NCBI GenBank assembly: GCA_026398535.1 | Contig: JAPLSQ010000057.1 | Coordinates: forward strand, 1-64,000 | Length of the DNA stretch: 64,000 nt | Direction: 5' to 3' | From: Candidatus Sumerlaeota bacterium | Lineage (GTDB): Bacteria > Sumerlaeota > Sumerlaeia > Sumerlaeales > Sumerlaeaceae | Shown here: positions 30,029 to 38,446 of the stretch, piece by piece | How the letters are laid out: each line of letters starts with the position of its first letter | Numbering within the stretch: position 1 is the first letter of the stretch | The notes under the pieces: generated by a model | What the model saw: the letters and a program-made list of their open reading frames with translations, nothing else | Database searches by the model: none | Told to the model about the DNA's origin: nothing | Made by a program: the position numbers and the translations under genes

Positions 30029-31999
30029 ATGGCTATAGCACGAGTGCCAATGCAACGATTGAAGCTGTGTTTCTATTCATTGGCGATTCTGCTGATTGGC
30101 GCCGTATTGCGCTCGTATGGTCTGATGGCCGAGCCCGCTGGGTTCGAGGAAATCAGCGCTTCACTTGCGGCATCGAAAGGGTTTGCCGGCTACCTTCATT
30201 CGCCGCAGCTCGATTTGTGCCCGCCGCTGTACTATGCTGTTCTGAGACCGCTTGCGCAGATGGGCGGGGCGTTGTGGCTCATGCGCCTGCCGTCAGTTGT
30301 CGCCGGCGCGCTGGCGGGGCTGGCGCTTTACCTCATGCTGCGCGGGGCTTACGGCAACCGCGCGGCCGCCATCGCCGGTCTGTTGCTGGCGGTGAACCCG
30401 TTGCACATCAGTTGCTCGCGCGAGGCGCAGCCGGCCGCGCTGTTCTCGCTTGTGCTTGTTCTGGCGCTGGCGCTTTTGCTCGGGGATACGCAAAAACACC
30501 GGCTGCGCAAATGGGCGCTTTACGACCTGTGCGCCGTGGCGCTCATCCTTCTGCACCGCTGGGGCGGATTTGTTGTTGGCATTCTATTCCTGCTTCACTT
30601 GTCGCAGGTTTTCTTTTTCCGCGACCCCGGCGAGCAGAGGCGCATGCGCATCGGACGCCTTCTTGCGCCCATTCTCTACAACTATTTTCTTATCTATGCC
30701 GTGTGCGCGCCATGGTTTCTGGTCATGCCCGCCGACATTCCGTGGATCACCCAGCCGCCGGATTTTCGCGCTTTTGCGTGCATACTCACCGACTATTATC
30801 CATTTGGCATGTCGGACGGTTTGCCGCTTTTGTGGAAGCTCATATTTGGCGTCATCGTCATTCTGCTTATTCCGCCGTTTTTCAAAACGCTGAAGCAGAT
30901 CGAGTTTCCTTCTTATGCCGCCATTTCGGGCCTTCTGCTGGGGGTGCTCGTGCCGTTCCTGTACAGTTATGCGGACCGCGCGCGGTTTTCGCCCCAGAGC
31001 GACTCGGTGACCATGATCGCTTTTTTTGCGCTGACGCTGGGTGTTATGCTGGGGCGGTGCAACATTTATGCCCGTACCGTGCTGGTGACCGCGGCCGCGG
31101 CCATGTGTATCTTCACCGCGACGCGCAATACCGCTTCCGGCACAAAGCTCGACCTGCGCGAGATCCAACGCGTTGTGACGCGCAATGCCGCACCGCGCGA
31201 TGTCATCGTTTTCTGGCCGGATTATGCCCTGACCGCCGGTGAATATTTTTTCGGCAACAAGTACACGCTTGTTCCGGCCGGCGACCTGTTTGAATTGTGG
31301 GGCGAACTGCCCCTCAACCAAAACATCTATTTTGTGATTATCCAGTTTCCGTCGCGCGGCGCCCATCTCTACACTTTTCCCGGCGCCCTGCGCCAGTATT
31401 CGAAGGCGGAAATCCTGTGGAGTTCGCGCCGCAATGCCATCGTGCGCGCGCGCGATCTCAACCGTTCCGCGCTGCAGTTATGGTATGACAACCCCGAAAA
31501 GCTCAACATCGTCGACGCGCCAACCAGCGACACACTGTTCAATTTCACCGCCGACAACCGCATTTTCCGCAACGAGAATCTTTTTCACGTGAAATACCTG
31601 GACATGTGCTACGAACTTGATGGGCGGCGCACCGTGTGGACAGCCACCGACCGCACCGACCTGTCGCTCTCCGTCTCGCTTCAGCCGGGCTCCTACCTGC
31701 TCAAATTGCATTGCTCGCCGGTCTTCGACCAGATCGAACTGGGAAAATCCGTCGAGGATTACGGCGGGAGACCAGCAGCAACCGTCACTCTGCGCACCGG
31801 TGAGCAGATGGTGCGTCCGCAGATAAAAGAGGAAACCGTCATCAGCCGCCCCTTCACCACCGAGACCGAACTGCGTTATCTGCCCGTGCACATCGAGGTG
31901 ACGCCCATGATCAAGGCATCCGAACCCCGCCCCATGAACTTCGGCATTAAAATCTATTCCATATCCATCGATCAGGCGCCAGGCGCCGAGGAGATGTGA
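30029..31999 (+). CDS. multi-span membrane glycosyltransferase-like protein (GT39/ArnT type)
   Basis: Inner-membrane protein of 656 residues. The first 380 residues carry 9-11 transmembrane helices with the GT-C pattern: an acidic pair early (EPAGFEEIS, residues 35-43) and DLCPPLYYAVLRPLAQ, then RLPSVVAGALAGLALYLMLR and AAAIAGLLLAVNPLHISCSREAQPAAL, all typical of PMT/ArnT-like transferases. The last 270 residues form a soluble, probably extracytoplasmic domain. Such enzymes move sugars from polyprenyl phosphates to proteins or lipids; donor and acceptor are unknown. A second start at 30050 is possible. Confidence 0.75.
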   Translation: MAIARVPMQRLKLCFYSLAILLIGAVLRSYGLMAEPAGFEEISASLAASKGFAGYLHSPQLDLCPPLYYAVLRPLAQMGGALWLMRLPSVVAGALAGLALYLMLRGAYGNRAAAIAGLLLAVNPLHISCSREAQPAALFSLVLVLALALLLGDTQKHRLRKWALYDLCAVALILLHRWGGFVVGILFLLHLSQVFFFRDPGEQRRMRIGRLLAPILYNYFLIYAVCAPWFLVMPADIPWITQPPDFRAFACILTDYYPFGMSDGLPLLWKLIFGVIVILLIPPFFKTLKQIEFPSYAAISGLLLGVLVPFLYSYADRARFSPQSDSVTMIAFFALTLGVMLGRCNIYARTVLVTAAAAMCIFTATRNTASGTKLDLREIQRVVTRNAAPRDVIVFWPDYALTAGEYFFGNKYTLVPAGDLFELWGELPLNQNIYFVIIQFPSRGAHLYTFPGALRQYSKAEILWSSRRNAIVRARDLNRSALQLWYDNPEKLNIVDAPTSDTLFNFTADNRIFRNENLFHVKYLDMCYELDGRRTVWTATDRTDLSLSVSLQPGSYLLKLHCSPVFDQIELGKSVEDYGGRPAATVTLRTGEQMVRPQIKEETVISRPFTTETELRYLPVHIEVTPMIKASEPRPMNFGIKIYSISIDQAPGAEEM

Positions 32000-32006
32000 C
32001 GACACT

Positions 32007-32030
32007 CCTGATGGCGTACTCGCTGACCGG
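32007..32030 (+). repeat. R1 repeat, single intergenic copy
   Basis: Complete unit 8 bp after the glycosyltransferase-like stop and 18 bp before an R2 array. It lies 3' of the convergent minus-strand gene. Confidence 0.95.
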
Positions 32031-32048
32031 TTTTAAGGGGAAGCGGGG

Positions 32049-32093
32049 CGTCCGTGGTTGTCCGTGGTTGTCCGTGTTTGTCCGTGTTCTCCG
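32049..32093 (+). repeat. R2 array, four to five decamers
   Basis: GTCCGTGGTT twice, GTCCGTGTTT, GTCCGTGTTC, TCCGG. It lies between two convergent genes, just after an R1 copy. Confidence 0.9.
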
Positions 32094-32120
32094 GCGCGGG
32101 CGGCGATTCTCTCCGCGCGA

Positions 32121-32822
32121 TCAGTTCTCGCGCTTGAAACGCCCGATAAAAATGTGGTGATCGGCTCCCTTGAATGAGCCATAAACACCAAAACCATCGA
32201 CCAGCAGATCCTTGCCCGAGATGCGCTCGCGGAAGTGCTCCGCGCCGTCATCAATCTCGCCCTTGAAAAAGAGCTGCCCGTCGGAGTAATGTCCGGTCTG
32301 CTTCTGGGTTTGTCCCGTGGGACGTTTGATCTCAACGATGATCGTGTCGCCCTTGATCGTGTAGGTTGCCGTTTCCTCTGTCACCCACACTTTCGAGATC
32401 ATGTCGAAACTCAGCGTTGTCATCTTCATCGTGCCGTCATTTTGCGGCTCATAGTTGATCTGCACCCTGTTGACCTGTTGTTTCTTGCCCACAAGCGAGT
32501 AGACCCAGAAGGTTCCCTGCCATTTTCCGGCGTAACGCTGGAAGAGGTCGTTTGGCACGGCGTCCCAGCTCATTTGCTTGGCGATTTTGCGCGCGGCGGC
32601 CTTGATCTCTTTTTCATCGGGCGCTTTCTGGCCTGGCGCGGCGGCAGGTTTGTTTGCCTGCTCAGCGGGCGGCGGAACCTGCTGGCCGGCCACAAGCCGC
32701 TGCTGGTTGTCCGCGCCAGCCTTGTTGCGGTCGAGCAATGCCGAAAGAAAACCCGCATGACTGTTCCCGGCCAGCAACAGGGTGAAAGCACAGGCGATAA
32801 TGTATGCTGTAAATTTCATCAT
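32121..32822 (-). CDS. secreted protein with C-terminal beta-barrel-like domain, unknown function
   Basis: Exported protein of 233 residues. The signal peptide is KFTAYIIACAFTLLLAGNSHA. A Gln/Pro/Ala-rich linker (PPPAEQANKPAAAPGQKAP) leads to a domain beginning YAGKWQGTFWVYSLVGKKQQ with alternating strands (KMTTLSFDMISKVWVTEETATYTIKGDTIIVEI). That pattern resembles lipocalin-like or calycin beta barrels. No family can be named with certainty. It is convergent with the glycosyltransferase-like gene and divergent from the next membrane protein. Confidence 0.6.
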   Translation of the reverse strand: MMKFTAYIIACAFTLLLAGNSHAGFLSALLDRNKAGADNQQRLVAGQQVPPPAEQANKPAAAPGQKAPDEKEIKAAARKIAKQMSWDAVPNDLFQRYAGKWQGTFWVYSLVGKKQQVNRVQINYEPQNDGTMKMTTLSFDMISKVWVTEETATYTIKGDTIIVEIKRPTGQTQKQTGHYSDGQLFFKGEIDDGAEHFRERISGKDLLVDGFGVYGSFKGADHHIFIGRFKREN

Positions 32823-32897
32823 TGTATCATTTGCCTCTTTGATCTGATTTGAGAATGCAATACTTCAGCGTGTAGGTCATCAAGCGTAAAAGTGACT

Positions 32898-34253
32898 ATG
32901 ACAAAAGGTCAATTCATGGCGTCTGCCCTCCAATGGGCGTGTATAGCGGCGTTTTGCATTGCTCCTGTTGCTTATCTGATATGCCTGCTGGGGCAATTTT
33001 ATGTGAATGTTCCCTTCAGCGACCAGTGGTGGTATGCCCACCTGATGGCGGCGGATTGTGAGGGGCGGCTCACACCGGCGGCGCTCTGGCGCCAGTTCGG
33101 CGACCACCGCCCGGTGTTTCCAAAGCTGATTTTCCTGACGCTGGCGCGCGCCAGCCGCTGGAACCATGCGTGGGAACTTGCCGCCAACCTTGTCATTGCC
33201 GGAGCGGCCGCGGTGTTGTTCACTGCGCAAATGCTTGCGACATCCCGCGCCGCGTGCCACGGCCGCCGCGCATGGCTGCTGCCGCTGGCATGGCTGACGG
33301 CTTTCAGCGCCGCGCCCGCCGAAAATTGGATGTGGACGATGCAGACAATCTGTTTTCTGCCAATTCTCGCGCTGGCAGGCGGCATTTTTCTTGTTTCTGA
33401 TCCACGCGGGGGATGGAAGAGTCTTGCCGGCGCTTGCGCGTGCTGTGTGGTTGCGTCGTATTCCCTTTCCGCCGGCATGATGAGCTGGCCTGCCTGCGCC
33501 GTGGCGCTTTGTGCGGCGCGTCCGGCGGGACGGCGCATCGCGCCGATGGCGGCGTTGTGCGGGTGCGGCGCGGCGGCGCTGGGGCTTTTTCTCGTCGGCT
33601 ACAAATCCGCGGCGTTGAATTCAACAGCAGGCGCCGCTGCCGCGCCGCTGTTCAGGATTCAATTTGTTCTCGTGTATCTTGGCATTCCCGTTGTCCCGGC
33701 TGGCTGGCACACGGCGGCGGCGGCGGCGGGCGCGCTGGGGCTGGCTGCGCTGGCGGGCGCGTCATGGATGCTGCTTCGGAGCGGACGGCATCCGCTGGCG
33801 CTGGCCGCGCCATATTGGGGCTGGGCAACTTTCGCCATTGCCGGAGGTCTGCTGACCGCGCTCGGGCGCGCAGGCGCTGGCGACATCGCGGCGGCCACTC
33901 CTTCACGCTACATCACTTTCTCCAATCCGCTGTGGCTGGCCGCGGCGTGCCTTGCGTATTTCCGCGCGATTGACGCATGGGCGGCGGGGCGCAAAACACG
34001 GGCCTGCGCCGCAAGCGGAATGGTTGTCCTCATCGCCGCGCTCATGGCCGCCGCTTCCATTCGCGGAGCCGGCAGCATGAAATGGATGCACGACCGGCTT
34101 GCGCCTGCACGCGAGGAACTGTTCGTCCTGAACGACCGCCAATTGCTGCGCAACCTGTACATTGATCCCGATCAGCTCATTGATGAATTTGTTCCCCTGA
34201 TGAAAAAACACGGATTGTCCGTTTTCCGCTGCGGTCATGAGGCCGGGAAATAG
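32898..34253 (+). CDS. multi-span membrane protein, glycosyltransferase-like
   Basis: Inner-membrane protein of 451 residues with about 10 hydrophobic helices. The early motif FSDQWWYAHLMAADCEGRLTP with an Asp after the first helix, and the loop FGDHRPVFPKLIF, look like the first luminal loop of GT-C-type transferases. The C-terminal 60 residues are soluble (FVLNDRQLLRNLYIDPDQLID). The helices are very rich in Ala, Gly and Cys. No family is certain. It may act with the GT39-like protein on surface glycans. Confidence 0.6.
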   Translation: MTKGQFMASALQWACIAAFCIAPVAYLICLLGQFYVNVPFSDQWWYAHLMAADCEGRLTPAALWRQFGDHRPVFPKLIFLTLARASRWNHAWELAANLVIAGAAAVLFTAQMLATSRAACHGRRAWLLPLAWLTAFSAAPAENWMWTMQTICFLPILALAGGIFLVSDPRGGWKSLAGACACCVVASYSLSAGMMSWPACAVALCAARPAGRRIAPMAALCGCGAAALGLFLVGYKSAALNSTAGAAAAPLFRIQFVLVYLGIPVVPAGWHTAAAAAGALGLAALAGASWMLLRSGRHPLALAAPYWGWATFAIAGGLLTALGRAGAGDIAAATPSRYITFSNPLWLAAACLAYFRAIDAWAAGRKTRACAASGMVVLIAALMAAASIRGAGSMKWMHDRLAPAREELFVLNDRQLLRNLYIDPDQLIDEFVPLMKKHGLSVFRCGHEAGK

Positions 34254-34296
34254 CGAAACACAGACGGGTGCCATCCTTCTGCTCACGCCCGCGCGC

Positions 34297-34338
34297 CGCC
34301 GCAGGGGGGGGCTCGTTCTTTGTCCGTGGTTGTCCGCA
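34297..34338 (+). repeat. R2 repeat with the GCCGCCGCAGGGG flank
   Basis: Same flank as at 16999-17041, then CTCGTTCTTT, GTCCGTGGTT, GTCCGC. It runs without a gap into R1. Confidence 0.85.
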
Positions 34339-34360
34339 TGATGGCGTACTCGCTGACCGG
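34339..34360 (+). repeat. R1 repeat, single copy fused to R2
   Basis: 22-bp core is perfect; the first two bases (CC in full units) are replaced by R2 sequence. It lies 22 bp after the 3' end of the rhomboid gene, in minus-strand terms. Confidence 0.9.
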
Positions 34361-34382
34361 TTTCCTGCGTCAGCCCGTGGCG

Positions 34383-35054
34383 CTACCAGTTGCGCCGCCG
34401 CGACCGGCCGGGCCAGCGCACAGGCAGACGGTCGAAAATGTTCGGAAATTTGTAGAACAAGTAGCCGAACAGCAGGCCGCCAAGATGGGTCATGTGCGCC
34501 ACGCCCGTCTGCGGCCCCAGCGATGACAGGAATGCAAGCGCGCCAAGAATGACAACGAAGTACTTCACCTTGATGGGAATCAGGAAATAGAAAAACACCA
34601 TCTCGTCGGGATAATACATCGCGTAAACAAGCAGGATGCCGTAAACCACGCCCGAGATGCCGATGATGGGCACGTTGATCTGGCCGGTGAAAAGTGTGAC
34701 GATCATGTGCGTGGCCACGGCGCCCGCGCTGACAACGATGACAAAGCGCAGGAACCGGTCGGACCCCCACGTCATCTCCAGCCGCGTGCCGAACATCCAC
34801 AGCGCCAGCAGGTTGAAAAGCAGATGGGAAAAGCCGCCGTGAACGAGCGCGTAGGTGAGGAATTGCCATATCCAAAGGTGGAAAATGGCCGTGTCAGCGC
34901 GCGCGCCGAACAGACCGATGATTTCGTAGGGAATGAAAATCATCACCAGCGCCACGCCGACGCAAAGATAAACAAGCCATTTCACCACCGGCGTCAGCCA
35001 GCGGCTCAAATTGCCGTCAAGTTCGCGCAGATAATTGCCGACAGGATCAGCCAT
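34383..35054 (-). CDS. rhomboid-family intramembrane serine protease
   Basis: Six-helix integral-membrane protease that cleaves transmembrane segments. The catalytic Ser134 is in GISGVVYG, the His190 in HMTHLGGLLFG and the oxyanion Asn81 in GGFSHLLFN. FGTRLEMTWGSDRFLRFV is the usual L1/helix-2 region. The ATG at 35054 has GGGAG 6 bp upstream and overlaps the stop of the STAS gene by 8 bp, so the two are translationally coupled. The substrate is unknown. Confidence 0.92.
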   Translation of the reverse strand: MADPVGNYLRELDGNLSRWLTPVVKWLVYLCVGVALVMIFIPYEIIGLFGARADTAIFHLWIWQFLTYALVHGGFSHLLFNLLALWMFGTRLEMTWGSDRFLRFVIVVSAGAVATHMIVTLFTGQINVPIIGISGVVYGILLVYAMYYPDEMVFFYFLIPIKVKYFVVILGALAFLSSLGPQTGVAHMTHLGGLLFGYLFYKFPNIFDRLPVRWPGRSRRRNW

Positions 35055-35385
35055 GAGGCTCCCTGTCGAAGGACGCCAGCGCATCCTCGGGCGTGTCGAA
35101 GATGTCAAAAATCTTGTGCATGCGGGTCAGGTGAAAGATGGCGGCGACGGGTTTCTGAAGCCGGCAAAGCCTGATGTCGCCATGCGCCGCGGCGGCGCGG
35201 TTGAGCATGCTGACGAGCATGCCCAGACACGAGCTGTCCGCAAACTCAACCTTGGCGAAATCCAGCACCAAGCAGGTCTGGCCCGACTCAAAAACGCCGG
35301 CGATCTGCTGGCGGATGGCCGCGTTCTCCTCATCGCGGATGCGCGGACCCGGCAGTTCGATCACGGCTGGCTTCGGATGATCCAT
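35047..35385 (-). CDS. STAS-domain anti-sigma factor antagonist
   Basis: Single STAS domain of 112 residues. The ATG at 35385 has AGAGGAAG upstream. The phosphorylatable-Ser loop is VEFADSSCLGMLVSM, as in SpoIIAA/RsbV proteins, and FHLTRMHKIFDIFDTPEDAL is the usual C-terminal helix region. Such proteins release an alternative sigma factor by binding its anti-sigma kinase when dephosphorylated. No RsbW-like kinase is adjacent. The downstream partner is the overlapping rhomboid gene. Confidence 0.88.
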   Translation of the reverse strand: MDHPKPAVIELPGPRIRDEENAAIRQQIAGVFESGQTCLVLDFAKVEFADSSCLGMLVSMLNRAAAAHGDIRLCRLQKPVAAIFHLTRMHKIFDIFDTPEDALASFDREPHG

Positions 35386-35522
35386 CGTTCTTCCTCTACT
35401 GTTTTGCGCGCCAGCCTTATTATTCAGAAATTCCGGATGCGTGGCTCGCGGCAGCGCATTTATCCGGTCATGTGCGGTCTGACCGATATGCGCTTTATGT
35501 CCGGCCCGAGCTTCTCGTGCTC

Positions 35523-35567
35523 TTGTCCGTGTTCGTCCGTGCTTGTACGTGTTCGTCCGTGTTCTCC
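35523..35567 (+). repeat. R2 array, about five decamers
   Basis: TGTCCGTGTTC, GTCCGTGCTT, GTACGTGTTC, GTCCGTGTTC, TCC. It lies between the GH172 stop and the STAS start, upstream of the STAS-rhomboid pair and 3' of the GH172 gene. Confidence 0.9.
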
Positions 35568-35590
35568 TTGCGCCGCGCCGCCGCAAGGAA

Positions 35591-37159
35591 TCAGGGCTGC
35601 TGAATTTGCAGGTAGTCGATGCCCGCGAAGTAATTTTGGGATTTTTTCGCCTTGCCGAGAATGGACACGGTGATGGTGTGGCGGCCCGGAGCGAGCGTGG
35701 CGGTTTCGGCTACGCGCGCCAGCGCCGGCATGATGCGGCTGGCATAGCCGTTGAAATCGCCCACGACCACTTTGCCGTCAAGCGCGATGCGGATGCGCCC
35801 GTAATCCGGCGCCTTTGTCAGACCGAACACAAACGCACCCTTAAGAGGCGCCGTTGTTTCGAATTCCATGGCAAAAGAGTCGCCCGGTTTGCCATAGCGC
35901 AGGAAAAGGTGGTCCTCGTTGAGCCAGTGCTTGCCGTCGGGCGCGGCGGGCGGCACGCCGCTCTTGGCAGCCCAGTTTTGGGTGGGTTGCGCCTCGGCGG
36001 AGATGTGGCGCGGCATTGTCAATTTCATATACTGTGGCTCGAACACGCCCGCCGGGACGGTCGGGGGAGCGAACCGCACGATGCGTTCGGCGGCCCGCGG
36101 CAGGATGCCCTTGAGCTTCACGGGCGCCGCCGCATACCAGTAAGCCACGGAGGAGTAATCGTTGTTGCGGCCCGCACGCGTGTTGTCAAATCCGCCGGCG
36201 CCGTGCTCAATTTCCACCCTGATGGATTCGCGGAAGGGGATGGGACTTTCCAAATGCAGGCGGTACACGTTCCAGTAGTTGTCGGCGTCCTGGTTGGGCT
36301 TCAGGCGCAGGGGCATCCCGAAACAATCGCGGTAGAATGTCTCGCCGAAACACCATGCGCCGCAGAAATAATCCTCGCTGCCGGTGCCCCACAGCGATGG
36401 CTCCTTCTCGCCGTCGATCGTGATGACATCGTCGCCCTCGCCCCACCAGCCGCCAACCTGCGTGTGAATCGACAGGCTTACGCCCGCGTAGTGGCCGGGG
36501 CCGCCCGCGGAATCCAGAATCAGGTAACGTTTGCCGTTCTCGCAGGGAAAGTTCTGGCGATACTGGGCGTGGAAATAGCCGAGCCCTGCAGGCAGGGCGT
36601 CAAACTTGCGCCAGTCCACATAATAATAAAAGGCGTCGACGGGGGTCGCACTTTCATTTGTGATCTCCACGCGCGCGCTCTTGGCAAACGGCATGGGCCA
36701 GAAGCAGTTCATGGCATGCTCCGTGCCGATGGCCTGCACGGGATTGTTGAAGTAATAGTATTTTGCATGACCGAGACCATAGAAATCGCCGATGGGGGAT
36801 TCGACGGACGGAAACGTGTTGCCGTCGTAATAGATGCGCAGCACGATGTTGCGCAGGTGGTTTTCGTCGCGCGTGGCTATTGTTGTCCACAAGTGGGTGA
36901 TTTCGCCCGGCCCCTGAAGATTGGCAATGTCGGTTGTCTGGTGCGCGATAACGCGCAGAAAGTCGGCGTTGCCCGGCCTGTCGGCGCTCGACGCGCGCGC
37001 CGCGCGGTAATCCTTGAGCAATGGCAGGCTGCCCACCCTGCCGCCGAAATCGCTTGTGTTTGGCGCGGGAGAGGCTGGCTGAGCCGCGGCTGTTATAGAC
37101 AAAAGCGCCGCGCAGACAGCCGGTAAAAATAACCGGAAATGAAAACTTTGTGTGTTCAT
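35591..37159 (-). CDS. secreted GH172 (DUF2961) glycoside hydrolase
   Basis: Exported enzyme of 522 residues. The signal peptide is FRLFLPAVCAALLSITAAAQ. The DUF2961 core is clear: GPGEITHLWTTIATR, LRIYYDGNTFPSVESPIGDFYG, CFWPMPFAKSARVEITNE and the signature EPSLWGTGSEDYFCGAWCFG, with acidic residues in the GSEDYF loop. A C-terminal beta-sandwich follows. Characterised GH172 enzymes act on difructose anhydride I or D-arabinan, so the substrate here is probably an arabinan- or fructan-like glycan. No R1 copy is inside, unlike the other two hydrolases. Confidence 0.85.
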   Translation of the reverse strand: MNTQSFHFRLFLPAVCAALLSITAAAQPASPAPNTSDFGGRVGSLPLLKDYRAARASSADRPGNADFLRVIAHQTTDIANLQGPGEITHLWTTIATRDENHLRNIVLRIYYDGNTFPSVESPIGDFYGLGHAKYYYFNNPVQAIGTEHAMNCFWPMPFAKSARVEITNESATPVDAFYYYVDWRKFDALPAGLGYFHAQYRQNFPCENGKRYLILDSAGGPGHYAGVSLSIHTQVGGWWGEGDDVITIDGEKEPSLWGTGSEDYFCGAWCFGETFYRDCFGMPLRLKPNQDADNYWNVYRLHLESPIPFRESIRVEIEHGAGGFDNTRAGRNNDYSSVAYWYAAAPVKLKGILPRAAERIVRFAPPTVPAGVFEPQYMKLTMPRHISAEAQPTQNWAAKSGVPPAAPDGKHWLNEDHLFLRYGKPGDSFAMEFETTAPLKGAFVFGLTKAPDYGRIRIALDGKVVVGDFNGYASRIMPALARVAETATLAPGRHTITVSILGKAKKSQNYFAGIDYLQIQQP

Positions 37160-37217
37160 GATGAAGCCTCACTATGGGATTTCAGAGATCAGATCACATG
37201 CATCAGAAACCAACTGA

Positions 37218-37241
37218 CCTGATGGCGTACTCGCTGACCGG
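37218..37241 (+). repeat. R1 repeat, single intergenic copy
   Basis: Complete unit 58 bp upstream of the GH172 start (minus strand), 9 bp before an R2 element. It is also upstream of ruvC. Confidence 0.95.
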
Positions 37242-37250
37242 TCTTATTCA

Positions 37251-37267
37251 TGTTTGTCCGTGTTCTC
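37251..37267 (+). repeat. R2 short element
   Basis: TGTTTGTCCGTGTTCTC, 1.5 units, between GH172 and ruvC. Confidence 0.7.
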
Positions 37268-37357
37268 TATGGTGAATATCATTGTGGCGTCGGCAAGTTC
37301 ATCATTCATCATTATTTTGTGGAAGGGGGCCGGCGGTTTGCGCTTTGCTCGTGCCAT

Positions 37358-37867
37358 ATGCGCATTCTTGGAATAGATCCCGGGCTGGCCAGCACGGGTT
37401 ATGGGGTCATTGACACGGACGGCCATAGTTCGCGCCTGCTCGAGTGCGGTTGCGTGAGCACGCGGCCCGGAGAGCCGCTTGCCGAACGCCTCGAGCGCAT
37501 CCACGACGAGCTGGCCGCGGTCATTGAAAAGTGGCGGCCCGAAACGGTCTCCCTCGAGCAGCTTTTTTTCTGCGCGAACGTCCGCACTGCGGTCAGTGTG
37601 GCCCAGGGGCGCGGCGTGGCCATCCTTGCAACCGCCAAGGCGCGCATTCCCCTGGCCGAGTATACCCCCCTGCAGATCAAGCAGGCGCTCGTTGGCTATG
37701 GGCACGCCAGCAAACCGCAAGTTGAGAAAATGGTTCGCGCCATCCTCGGCATACGCGAAAATCTCGCCACCACCCACGCCGCCGACGCCCTGGCCGCAGC
37801 CATCTGCCATGCCCATTCTCTCAAGTTCACGCGGCTCGCCGAAGCCGCGATTCGCAGGCGCAAATAA
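37358..37867 (+). CDS. ruvC: crossover junction endodeoxyribonuclease RuvC
   Basis: Holliday-junction resolvase of 169 residues. Asp7 in ILGIDPGLASTGYG, the Glu in SLEQLFFCANVRTAVSVAQGRG and the acidic pair in THAADALAAAICHAH are the catalytic residues. VGYGHASKPQVEKMV is also typical. I start at the ATG at 37358; longer frames begin inside repeat sequence. ruvA and ruvB are not in the window. Confidence 0.95.
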   Translation: MRILGIDPGLASTGYGVIDTDGHSSRLLECGCVSTRPGEPLAERLERIHDELAAVIEKWRPETVSLEQLFFCANVRTAVSVAQGRGVAILATAKARIPLAEYTPLQIKQALVGYGHASKPQVEKMVRAILGIRENLATTHAADALAAAICHAHSLKFTRLAEAAIRRRK

Positions 37868-37900
37868 ATCCCGCAACAGCCGGCGGCACGGTCGTTCAGG

Positions 37901-38446
37901 TTAGTATTCGATTCCCTCCCGCGCGGCGACGCCCGTATAAAAATAATGTTTGACGAGCGTCATGTCGGTCACGAGATCGGCGGCCTCGATCAGGCGCGGC
38001 GAGGCGCCACGGCCCGTGAGCACGAGGTCGCACTTTCCTTCCGCGCGGAAGACACGCGCGAGTTCGAGCAGATCGTCCTCTGTGTAGAGCTTCGTCATCA
38101 CGCAGGCGACCGCCTCGTCGCACACGACGAGAAAATAACCGCCGCCGCGCACAAGCTCCTTCGCCTTCTCCAGCCCGGCGCGGGCCTGCGCGAAATCATC
38201 CGGCAGGTTGTTGAACCGGTATTTTCCGTCGGGCATAAGCCTCTCAACGCCGAAGACAAAGAGGTCTATAAGCGGTAACGCGCGCAGGCTGGCGCGCTCG
38301 TTGTAATGCTCGCAACCGCCCTCGAATCCCTTGTCGAACTGGCAGAACGCCACGCGCCTGCCCGCGCCAGCGGCGCGCACGGCCAGCCCCACGGCCGCCG
38401 TCGTCTTACCCTTGCCGTTGCCCGTATAAACGTGCAGGCAACCCAT
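37901..38446 (-). CDS. cobO: corrinoid adenosyltransferase (CobO/BtuR)
   Basis: Adenosylates cob(I)alamin using ATP. The P-loop is GNGKGKTT (residues 9-16), FCQFDKGFEGGCEHYNER is the corrinoid-side region and VCDEAVACVMTKLYTEDDLLEL with LTGRGASPRLIEAADLVTDM completes the family pattern. Length 181 residues. The ATG overlaps the ilvB stop by 1 bp (ATGA), so it is coupled to ilvB. Supply of adenosylcobalamin fits the B12-binding radical SAM protein found later in the window, which itself normally uses methylcobalamin or cobalamin. Confidence 0.93.
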   Translation of the reverse strand: MGCLHVYTGNGKGKTTAAVGLAVRAAGAGRRVAFCQFDKGFEGGCEHYNERASLRALPLIDLFVFGVERLMPDGKYRFNNLPDDFAQARAGLEKAKELVRGGGYFLVVCDEAVACVMTKLYTEDDLLELARVFRAEGKCDLVLTGRGASPRLIEAADLVTDMTLVKHYFYTGVAAREGIEY

